From positions 1 to 33,267 of the forward strand of contig CAZBGU010000008.1 in the NCBI GenBank assembly GCA_964491805.1: a stretch of 33,267 bases of DNA, read 5' to 3'. Made by a program: the position numbers and the translations under genes. This DNA is from UBA11704 sp964491805. Lineage in GTDB: Bacteria > Patescibacteriota > Minisyncoccia > Phycocordibacterales > UBA5272. A model generated the notes under the pieces. It saw nothing but the letters and a program-made list of their open reading frames with translations, was not told the DNA's origin and did no database searches. Of the stretch, positions 7,553-12,943 are shown piece after piece. Within the stretch, counting starts at the first letter, position 1. Each line of letters begins with the position of its first letter.

Positions 7553-7825
7553 ATGAACAAAGCAGGTCTCGTTGACGCAGTACATGCAGTACTCGGCTCA
7601 ACAAAGGTGCAAGCAGAAGAAGTGGTAGATACAGTTTTCGACACTATCGTCAAAACTCTTTCAAAGGGAGGCGAAGTAGCGATTGCTGGGCTCGGTAAGT
7701 TTGTAGTTAAGGAGCGCGCAGCTCGTGAAGCTCGCAATCCAAAGACTGGCGAGACAGTTAAGGTTCCTAAGACAAAAGTTCCTAAGTTCTCTGCAGCTAA
7801 GGCACTTAAGGATGCTGTTAAGTAA
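7553..7825 (+). CDS. HU/IHF-family DNA-binding protein
   Basis: 90 residues, the normal HU length. M-N-K-A-G-L-V-D-A-V at the N-terminus, G-F/L-G-K-F at about 46-49 (here G-L-G-K-F-V-V) and the arm region A-R-N-P-K-T-G-E-T-V at about 61-70 are the HU signature. Histone-like dimer that bends and compacts DNA. The single gene has its own promoter and a strong terminator. It has an unusually long leader for this genome, which hints at post-transcriptional control. Very safe family call; HU and IHF subunits cannot be separated from sequence alone, but a lone gene suggests HU. Confidence 0.95.
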   Translation: MNKAGLVDAVHAVLGSTKVQAEEVVDTVFDTIVKTLSKGGEVAIAGLGKFVVKERAAREARNPKTGETVKVPKTKVPKFSAAKALKDAVK

Positions 7826-7860
7826 AAACACTCCTCGTGTGATATAAAGTATTTATAGAA

Positions 7861-7905
7861 ACACATAAACAAAGCGCGACCGAAGGTCGCGCTTTGTTTA
7901 TGTGT
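7861..7905. terminator. Bidirectional terminator after HU
   Basis: A perfect 21-bp stem (7861-7881 with 7885-7905) with a GAA loop. It separates HU from the convergent gene at 7918. Confidence 0.88.
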
Positions 7906-7917
7906 ATATTCTAGCGT

Positions 7918-8289
7918 CTATACTTCACTCTGCCCCCTGTCCATTCTTACATTGCCACCAGTTTGTCCTGCGTCGTTCCAGTTGTTGGGTTTATTATCGT
8001 GTACGGCATATCTTCTTTCTTGGTCAATCATTTTTTGGTCTAACTCGATAAGTTCCATTTCAGTTCCACTAAGCAGTTTCTTGAGAGCTTTGAGTCTTCC
8101 TGCTACTTGAGCAGCGAGTTCAATATTACCGTCGTCATTCTTTTCGGTTTCGCCAATCTCTATACGTAACCTTTTTGCTTCTTCTAAGCATGCTAGTCGT
8201 CTTTCTTGTAGACTGCGAGGTTCACTGTTATTTGGTTGTTTACTAACTTCTACACGGGGTTCATATTCTCGATTGTTGATTTTGTGCAT
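7918..8289 (-). CDS. Small charged, helical protein of unknown function
   Basis: 123 residues from the ATG at 8289 (M-H-K-I-N-N-R-E-Y-E-P). The start is chosen because TATACT (8299-8304, minus strand) lies 9 nt upstream; the longer frame begins inside the promoter. The middle (about 35-100) is strongly charged with heptad-like leucines and probably forms a coiled coil; the C-terminal tail is Gly/Asn-rich and likely disordered. No signal peptide or membrane segment. Convergent with HU. No family recognised. Confidence 0.6.
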   Translation of the reverse strand: MHKINNREYEPRVEVSKQPNNSEPRSLQERRLACLEEAKRLRIEIGETEKNDDGNIELAAQVAGRLKALKKLLSGTEMELIELDQKMIDQERRYAVHDNKPNNWNDAGQTGGNVRMDRGQSEV

Positions 8290-8365
8290 AATAAGAAAAG
8301 TATACATGTATAAGTTATAAAAATAAAACCTCAATTTTATGTATTGTATAGTTCTAAATGAACAT

Positions 8366-8390
8366 GTGCGCAGCCGGTCAGACTGCGCAC
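8366..8390 (-). terminator. GC-rich hairpin after the 8399 gene
   Basis: GTGCGCAG (8366-8373) pairs with CTGCGCAC (8383-8390). No good T run follows on the minus strand, so terminator activity is uncertain. Confidence 0.4.
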
Positions 8391-8398
8391 AGTGGTCG

Positions 8399-8644
8399 TC
8401 ACTTGATTCTGCGTATCAGTGGATAATCACTGAGAGCGTCAAGTGCTTGCCGGGTTTTCCTTGCTTGCTCGATTGCCAGATGAGCAAGATCCAACGCGAT
8501 TCTCCGGTCGCTTTGAGCGACCTTTGTCACATCGTAGAGGATCTGGTCGGCATAGTGGCGAAACTCGATGGAATGCCTATCGAGCATTTCCTCGAGGACT
8601 CTCTTCAGGCCATCAAGGCCTTCAGTGCTCGGTTCGGCAGGCAT
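8399..8644 (-). CDS. Small helical protein of unknown function
   Basis: 81 residues, M-P-A-E-P-S-T-E-G-L-D-G, largely amphipathic helices with D-R-R-I-A-L-D-L-A-H-L-A in the middle. No membrane segment. The ATG is preceded by GGAGAGCGAG, a clear Shine-Dalgarno, and the gene is richer in GC than its neighbours, so it belongs with the SD-led orphan genes. A possible promoter is TATTAT upstream with a TTGACT/CTGACA -35 region near 8690-8700. No family recognised. Confidence 0.6.
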   Translation of the reverse strand: MPAEPSTEGLDGLKRVLEEMLDRHSIEFRHYADQILYDVTKVAQSDRRIALDLAHLAIEQARKTRQALDALSDYPLIRRIK

Positions 8645-8761
8645 CTCGCTCTCCGTTGTTCAACTAAATAATACACTAAACTAAAAGTATTTGTCAGTCA
8701 ACTACGACGACAAGAATAAGTCCTACTATATCTTTGCGGAGAAGTAACTAAAATGGGACTA

Positions 8762-9043
8762 CTATAATGTTTTTTTTCTAATAATTTCATTGATTGCTGC
8801 AAGGTTTCGCTTCTTCTTATCATGCATAATGTTGAGTTGCATGGTAAATCTGACAATGTCAGCGGGTTTCCACTTCCCTGTTTGATCTTTTTTGAATAAC
8901 TCAATATCTCCCGATAATCCCTTTATTAGAGCGTCGAGGGTTTTATTTTGGAGGATAAGATCTTCAACAAGCTCGTGGTCCACCTCTTTTTGTTCTGCTT
9001 GGTGAGAGATCCAATTTTTTTGACTGTTAGTATCTTCAGACAT
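8762..9043 (-). CDS. Small charged protein of unknown function
   Basis: 93 residues, M-S-E-D-T-N-S-Q-K-N-W. Highly charged and predicted helical, ending I-I-R-K-K-T-L, with no membrane segment or signal peptide. A TACAAT -10-like box lies 12 nt before the ATG. It is a monocistronic unit between the 8399 gene and tRNA-Gly on the same strand. No family is recognised; coding-like composition and promoter placement support it. Confidence 0.55.
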   Translation of the reverse strand: MSEDTNSQKNWISHQAEQKEVDHELVEDLILQNKTLDALIKGLSGDIELFKKDQTGKWKPADIVRFTMQLNIMHDKKKRNLAAINEIIRKKTL

Positions 9044-9231
9044 TGTAATGCTCGTATTGTATCATTTCATTGCTGTAATGGAATGGTTTGATTTGTTAAC
9101 GGTCGTTTGCTGCCATCGTTTACTTTCTTGCAACATAAGAAAGGTTGGAATATTAGTGTTCCACCATTTCATATAAATACAATAAATACCGGCAACAAGT
9201 AGTCAGCCTTTATTGTTCTTGTATGTATGTG

Positions 9232-9302
9232 TGCGGCGTAAGAGAATCGAACTCTTGTCTCCTGCTTGGAAGGCAGGCATTCTACCACTAAACCAACACC
9301 GC
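9232..9302 (-). tRNA. tRNA-Gly (anticodon UCC)
   Basis: The cloverleaf is complete: acceptor GCGGTGT pairs with ACGCCGC, the anticodon loop CTTCCAA gives UCC, and the T loop is TTCGATT. The discriminator base is A and CCA is not encoded (the next bases are CAC), so the CCA-adding enzyme at 11128 is needed. Small hairpins lie downstream at 9123-9143 (CTTTCTT/AAGAAAG). Confidence 0.95.
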
Positions 9303-9432
9303 TTGTAGAAGATATACTACTATACTTTTAATTATTTTTCCAGTTTTCTCCCCTACTGTGATTGTTCATAAATAACAAAAACTAAGTAGACCTTTCTGTC
9401 AGGTGCTGTTGAGTTTATTCTAAGATCTAAAA

Positions 9433-9465
9433 TAAAATATCACCAAAATTAATGGTGATATTTTA
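9433..9465 (-). terminator. Terminator after tRNA-Pro
   Basis: A 13-bp AT-rich perfect stem (TAAAATATCACCA with TGGTGATATTTTA) and a 7-nt loop, directly downstream of the tRNA on the minus strand. Confidence 0.65.
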
Positions 9466-9473
9466 TCTATTTG

Positions 9474-9546
9474 TCGGAGTGCAGGGATTCGAACCCTGAG
9501 TCGCTGGTACCCAAAACCAGAATGTTAGCCGTTACACCACACTCCG
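9474..9546 (-). tRNA. tRNA-Pro (anticodon UGG)
   Basis: Acceptor CGGAGTG/CACTCCG with discriminator A, anticodon stem CTGGT/ACCAG around TTTGGGT (UGG, with the G37 typical of tRNA-Pro), and T loop TTCGAAT. CCA is not encoded. Confidence 0.94.
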
Positions 9547-9599
9547 ATGTGTGTTCGTAGCATGATGTAATTACTAACGCGACTCAGTTCGTCGCTGAC

Positions 9600-9658
9600 T
9601 GGTAATACTTGCAAAACCAGTTTAGGTTAGTCGTTACACCACACTCCGATGTGTGTAT
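9600..9658 (-). pseudogene. Degenerate copy of the tRNA-Pro 5' half
   Basis: The stretch from AAAACCAG (9613-9620) through CACTCCG (9642-9648) and the flank GATGTGTGT repeats the tRNA-Pro 5' half and its upstream flank (9513-9555) with a 2-nt insertion and few changes. The 3' half is missing: the minus strand runs into unrelated sequence with no T arm or acceptor partner. It is a partial tandem duplication, probably non-functional. Confidence 0.65.
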
Positions 9659-9733
9659 AGTGTGTGAATGTGTCGCTTACTTAAAAGCGTCTTCATATAC
9701 TACCATACTTTTTATAAATTGCAGCCCCTCACT

Positions 9734-10123
9734 TCATTCTTTATTGATATTAAGCAGTAACTTCACTCTCCCCTCCCTTTTTTCTGTATCAATGTAAACA
9801 CACGCGAGATCTATTTGATATTTTGTTTCATGAGGAACGTTTTGTGATCTTAAATAACTCTCTACAGCCACCAACAACTTTGACCACTTATGGAGGGTTA
9901 GATTGTCCTCCGGGGATATTGTAAGGTCAGTTATATGAGAACAGTCTCTGACTTTAATGCTCTTTACTTCAACAAAATGAAGGACGTCGTCTTTTCTGGC
10001 GACAATATCCAGTTCACCTTGTCTTATTCTGTAGTTCCTCTCAACAATGCTGAAACCCTGTTTCATGAGAAACTCAGTCGTTATATTTTCACCAATTTTA
10101 CCGATTTCATTGTGTTCTGCCAT
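9734..10123 (-). CDS. UPF0102/YraN-family nuclease-like protein
   Basis: 129 residues from the ATG at 10123 (M-A-E-H-N-E-I-G-K-I-G-E). The family signature is visible: G-x-x-G-E-N near the start, G-E-L-D-I-V at 36-41 and F-V-E-V-K at 50-54, the D...ExK catalytic pattern of PD-(D/E)xK nuclease-fold proteins. YraN/UPF0102 proteins are small Holliday-junction-resolvase-like proteins of uncertain role. Length is typical. The frame extends to 10243, but that extension covers the parS-like site and has no family match. Its 5' side faces tRNA-Gly(GCC) divergently. Confidence 0.85.
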   Translation of the reverse strand: MAEHNEIGKIGENITTEFLMKQGFSIVERNYRIRQGELDIVARKDDVLHFVEVKSIKVRDCSHITDLTISPEDNLTLHKWSKLLVAVESYLRSQNVPHETKYQIDLACVYIDTEKREGRVKLLLNINKE

Positions 10124-10135
10124 GAATATGTAATT

Positions 10136-10151
10136 TGTTTCATGTGAAACA
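10136..10151. promoter_or_regulatory. parS-like 16-mer
   Basis: TGTTTCATGTGAAACA matches the ParB/Spo0J binding site TGTTTCACGTGAAACA at 15 of 16 positions. It lies just upstream of yraN, about 1.6 kb before a cluster of related sites inside cca. Confidence 0.55.
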
Positions 10152-10243
10152 GATGTCCTGTATGTACTTAAATAAAAGTCACAAAATGTCGCATAATCGT
10201 TGAAAATAAAGGATATTATGCTGGTTTTGTCATAAGTACACAT

Positions 10244-10399
10244 CTGTGACTAATAGACGTTTTGGTGTCTGTTATACACCATACCCACAGAGTTATCCAC
10301 ATTTTTGTACTTTTGTGTACAACTGTCCGTTTCGTATGAAACTACAAAAAGTATAGTATGTTTTGCACAAAAAGTCTTTTCAAAACAGGGGTAATATGC
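10244..10399. other. AT-rich divergent intergenic region with a DnaA box
   Basis: About 155 bp between yraN and the promoter of tRNA-Gly(GCC). It contains TTATCCACA (10293-10301), an exact DnaA-box consensus, and many short T/A tracts. There is no box cluster or obvious unwinding repeat, so an origin cannot be claimed. Confidence 0.3.
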
Positions 10400-10405
10400 T
10401 AGTAT
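10400..10405 (+). promoter_or_regulatory. -10 box of tRNA-Gly(GCC)
   Basis: TAGTAT ends 10 nt before the mature tRNA 5' end. TTTTCA 17 nt upstream may be the -35 box. Confidence 0.45.
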
Positions 10406-10415
10406 TAGTACCAAT

Positions 10416-10486
10416 GCGGTGTTGGTTTAGTGGTAGAACACGACCTTGCCAAGGTTGAGACAGGAGTTCGATTCTCCTACGCCGCA
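10416..10486 (+). tRNA. tRNA-Gly (anticodon GCC)
   Basis: Acceptor GCGGTGT/ACGCCGC with discriminator A, anticodon loop TTGCCAA (GCC) between CGACC and GGTTG, and T loop TTCGATT. CCA is not encoded. Its 3' end forms the left arm of a hairpin that continues to 10522. Confidence 0.95.
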
Positions 10487-10522
10487 CAGAAAATAAGCGA
10501 AGCGCATTTTATGTGCGGCGTA
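10478..10522 (+). repeat. Hairpin built on the tRNA-Gly 3' end
   Basis: TACGCCGCACA (10478-10488), the 3' acceptor strand of tRNA-Gly, pairs perfectly with TGTGCGGCGTA (10512-10522). The inner stem AAAAT/ATTTT and GCG/CGC closes on AAG. It may act as a terminator or processing structure. Confidence 0.65.
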
Positions 10523-10612
10523 TAGCAAATAAACTGCTTTATTTGTGCGAGAATCGAATAGGGGTCGCGAATCTACATCGAGCGAAGCGAGGTAGATTTG
10601 TGACTGATTCTC

Positions 10613-10664
10613 CTACACCGCACAGAGTTCAAATAAAAACAGTAGTTTTTATTGTGCGGCGTAG
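10613..10664 (+). repeat. Second copy of the tRNA-Gly tail hairpin
   Basis: CTACACCGCAC (10613-10623) and GTGCGGCGTAG (10654-10664) repeat the same acceptor-end sequence with one mismatch, again with an inner stem (TAAAAAC/GTTTTTA). The preceding GATTCTCC (10606-10613) also copies the tRNA T arm, so this is a duplicated tRNA 3' end plus tail without the rest of the gene. Confidence 0.6.
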
Positions 10665-10665
10665 A

Positions 10666-10688
10666 GTAACAGTGCTTGGCACTGTTAC
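10666..10688. repeat. Perfect 10-bp hairpin
   Basis: GTAACAGTGC and GCACTGTTAC enclose a TTG loop. No T run follows. It stands in a 500-bp hairpin-rich stretch without genes. Confidence 0.45.
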
Positions 10689-10709
10689 GTGAGATGATTA
10701 GTAAATCAT

Positions 10710-10806
10710 GCCGGGAGGAACTCGAACGAAAAACCGGCACACAAGAGTCTCTCCCTAAAAGCAGGATTCATGGCTTTTAGGAAGAGACTACCTGTCGGTT
10801 TTCCCC
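10710..10806. ncRNA. Candidate structured RNA, strand unclear
   Basis: GCCGG/CCGGC forms a first hairpin around GAGGAACTCGAACGAAAAA. Next, AAAACCG pairs with CGGTTTT, enclosing a 17-bp stem with a single mismatch (AGTCTCT and CCTAAAAGC with their complements, 10746-10762 and 10773-10789). AACTCGAACG resembles a tRNA T arm on the minus strand, but acceptor and D arms cannot be built, so it is not a tRNA. It may be a small RNA or a decayed RNA gene. The gene-free stretch 10523-11022 holds nothing else but the hairpins listed. Confidence 0.35.
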
Positions 10807-10984
10807 GGGGCAGAGGCTGGGGGTGTTTTTATGAACACAAAGTGTGAAATAAAAATACCGCAGCGGTTGCCGATTCTCCTACGTCATATAGGGGATTGTT
10901 ACATGTGTAACGGGTTTATTTTAAAATTAAGACCAGAACTCGGTCACAAGTTACTAACTGCGCTAACCATGCTTTACATGTGCT

Positions 10985-11031
10985 GCGGGAGCATAAAAGC
11001 TTTCGCTTTGCTCAATCTTTTGTGCTCCCGC
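10985..11031 (-). repeat. Hairpin built on the tRNA-Arg 3' end
   Basis: TGCTCCCGC (11023-11031), the 3' acceptor end of tRNA-Arg on the minus strand, has a perfect inverted copy GCGGGAGCA (10985-10993). Inner CTTTT/AAAAG also pair. Same arrangement as after tRNA-Gly(GCC). Confidence 0.65.
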
Positions 11032-11094
11032 CAGGACTCGAACCCAGAATAACGGTTCCGAAGACCGCTGTGATATCCATTTCACCACGAGAGC
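11023..11094 (-). tRNA. tRNA-Arg (anticodon UCG)
   Basis: Acceptor GCTCTCG/CGGGAGC with one G-U pair and discriminator A, anticodon stem GCGGT/ACCGT around CTTCGGA (UCG), and T loop TTCGAGT. CCA is not encoded. Confidence 0.94.
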
Positions 11095-11127
11095 GTATAT
11101 ACTACACTTAAAATACTAACACACTTT

Positions 11128-12636
11128 ATGTCACAAATACAGCCTACACTACATGTAAATGTTCCAAAAGAAGTAATGATGGTTATCGCTGTCCTTCAAG
11201 CGGCTTCCTATGAGGCATATCTAGTCGGAGGGTGCGTACGTGACCTTCTAATGGGGGTCAAACCAAAAGATTTTGATGTAACAACGAATGCAACCCCAGA
11301 ACAGATTATTGGCCTCTTTCCGAAGACCTTTTATGAAAATAGCTATGGAACGGTGGGGGTTGTAACCTGTGGTGAGGATCTTGGAACAGTTTGTTCAGAT
11401 GAAACCGTGAGGATTGTGGAAGTTACACCGTACCGTTTAGAAAGTTCCTACTCTGATAATCGTCATCCAGATGAGGTGAAATGGAGTAAAAATCTTCACG
11501 ATGACCTGGGAAGAAGGGATTTTACGGTTAACTCTATGGCATATAACCCCGTTACACATGAAATTGTTGACCCGTATAATGGTCAAATAGATATAGAAAA
11601 TAAGCTAATTCGTGCTGTAGGGGAGGCGAATGTGCGTTTCAATGAGGATGCGCTACGGCTGATGCGTGCAATTCGCTTTATGAGCCAGCTTGATTTTGAT
11701 ATTGAAGTCGTTACACGTGAAAGTGTCGAGAAAAATGCTGCGTTACTCAAGAACATTTCACGTGAAAGGGTGAGAGATGAGTTTGTTAAGCTACTCATGA
11801 CTGATTTTCCAATGAGAGGGCTCATTATGATGAAAGAAACAGGGTTGCTTGAGTTTGTTATTCCAGAACTCTTGCGTGGGGTAGGTGTTACACAGAATCA
11901 GGCACATGCTTATGATGTGTGGGAACATAATTTGAGGACCCTACAGCATGCGGCAGATAAAAAGTGGCCGTTACACGTGAGACTCTCTGCAATCTTCCAT
12001 GATATATCAAAGCCAGAGACTAAACGCTTTTCACGTGAAAAGAATGTGATTACATTCTATGGCCATGATGTAGTAGGTGGACGCGTTACACGTGAAATAA
12101 TGGAGAGACTCAAGTTCCCTAAGGATCTTGTGGAACGTGTATCTATGTTTGTTCGCTGGCACATGTTCTTCTCCGATACTGAGCAAATAACCCTGTCTGC
12201 AGTTAGAAGGCTTATAACTAACGTAGGCAAGGAAAATATCTGGGATCTGATAGATCTGCGTATTTGCGACAGAATAGGTACAGGAAGGCCAAAAGAAGAG
12301 CCGTATCGCCTAAGAATGTATGAATCTATGGTGGAACAAGCTCTCAAGGATCCGGTGACGCTCAAGATGCTCAAGACTGATGGGAAACGTATCATGGACG
12401 TTACACACGAAACGCCGGGGCCAAAAATTGGGTTTGTTCTTCATGCGTTATTTGATGAGGTTCTTGAAGATCCTACTAGAAATACTGAGGAATATTTGGA
12501 CAGAAGAGCAAAGGAACTTGTGATTCTTGGCGTGGAAGACCTTAAAAAGCTAGGTGAAGCAGGAAAGAAAGAAATGGAAGAAAAGAATGATGAAATGGTA
12601 AAAGAGATACGAAAGCAGTTCAAAGTAAAAGGGTAG
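11128..12636 (+). CDS. cca: CCA-adding tRNA nucleotidyltransferase
   Basis: 502 residues. It adds or repairs the 3' CCA of tRNAs, and is required here because none of the four tRNA genes encodes CCA. The nucleotidyltransferase head shows L-V-G-G-C-V-R-D at 32-39, the metal-binding D-F-D-V at 48-51 and the R-R-D-F-T-V-N motif at 129-135. The neck follows with N-E-D-A-L-R-L-M-R-A-I-R-F. An HD domain is indicated by F-H-D-I-S-K-P-E near residue 290. Length fits the HD-containing bacterial class. An AATACT box lies about 10 nt before the ATG. The DNA between codons 195 and 324 carries five parS-like sites. Confidence 0.93.
   Translation: MSQIQPTLHVNVPKEVMMVIAVLQAASYEAYLVGGCVRDLLMGVKPKDFDVTTNATPEQIIGLFPKTFYENSYGTVGVVTCGEDLGTVCSDETVRIVEVTPYRLESSYSDNRHPDEVKWSKNLHDDLGRRDFTVNSMAYNPVTHEIVDPYNGQIDIENKLIRAVGEANVRFNEDALRLMRAIRFMSQLDFDIEVVTRESVEKNAALLKNISRERVRDEFVKLLMTDFPMRGLIMMKETGLLEFVIPELLRGVGVTQNQAHAYDVWEHNLRTLQHAADKKWPLHVRLSAIFHDISKPETKRFSREKNVITFYGHDVVGGRVTREIMERLKFPKDLVERVSMFVRWHMFFSDTEQITLSAVRRLITNVGKENIWDLIDLRICDRIGTGRPKEEPYRLRMYESMVEQALKDPVTLKMLKTDGKRIMDVTHETPGPKIGFVLHALFDEVLEDPTRNTEEYLDRRAKELVILGVEDLKKLGEAGKKEMEEKNDEMVKEIRKQFKVKG
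11551..11564. promoter_or_regulatory. Weak parS-like site in cca
   Basis: GTTACACATGAAAT resembles the parS core with one central change. It lies in the same codon phase as the stronger sites downstream. Confidence 0.3.
11709..12099. promoter_or_regulatory. Cluster of five parS-like sites inside cca
   Basis: CACGTGA cores centred near 11716, 11761, 11976, 12034 and 12091, each inside GTTACACGTGA or TTTCACGTGA. The site at 12027-12042 (CTTTTCACGTGAAAAG) is a perfect palindrome; 11754-11769 has a perfect 12-bp core. Four lie in the same codon phase (TT-nCA-CGT-GAA-A), one in another phase. Elsewhere in the window CACGTG occurs about eight times, always without the flanking TTnC/GAA. A weaker relative lies at 12399-12414 (CGTTACACACGAAACG). 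Confidence 0.6.
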
Positions 12637-12683
12637 GTTGCAGGTGATTGGTAATAGGTAATAGGAAATACAAACATCACTAC

Positions 12684-12709
12684 AAAGGCGCGTCATAGGA
12701 CGCTCTTTT
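12684..12709 (+). terminator. cca terminator
   Basis: GCGTC and GACGC pair around ATAG, with AAAG/CTTTT flanks, about 50 nt after the cca stop. Confidence 0.65.
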
Positions 12710-12740
12710 GCCATACACTGAAGCAAAGTACAGAGTATTC

Positions 12741-12788
12741 TTATAAAAGACATTACAGAATAAGGACTTTAAAAGTTGTCTTTTATAA
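12741..12788. repeat. Inverted repeat upstream of recJ
   Basis: TTATAAAAGAC (12741-12751) and GTCTTTTATAA (12778-12788) are perfect 11-bp inverted repeats 26 nt apart. It could be an operator or RNA hairpin; the rest of the 12637-12928 gap shows nothing recognisable. Confidence 0.4.
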
Positions 12789-12928
12789 AGGACAAACAAT
12801 AAGTTGATATACCTTAAGTATTGATTTATAGCTCTGACACACTATTAGTTACTGGTTTGAAATATGAGTGTCGGGTTTTGTAAACTTGCATATCTTGCCT
12901 CTATTTAACGTCTTGTTGCTATCTACGG

Positions 12929-12934
12929 TATACT
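12929..12934 (+). promoter_or_regulatory. -10 box of recJ
   Basis: TATACT ends 9 nt before the recJ ATG at 12944, implying a near-leaderless transcript. The -35 region is weak. Confidence 0.5.
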
Positions 12935-12943
12935 ACCTTTCAC

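Noticed and set aside
10244..10415. Replication origin
   Set aside because: One exact DnaA box and AT-richness are not enough; no box cluster, no dnaA gene, and skew cannot be computed here.
10704..10815. tRNA gene on the minus strand
   Set aside because: A T-arm-like segment is present, but the acceptor, D and anticodon arms cannot be formed with normal sizes.
10831..11052. 73-codon plus-strand frame overlapping tRNA-Arg
   Set aside because: Its 3' part is antisense to a clear tRNA and the rest covers hairpin sequence; no ribosome site or -10 box.
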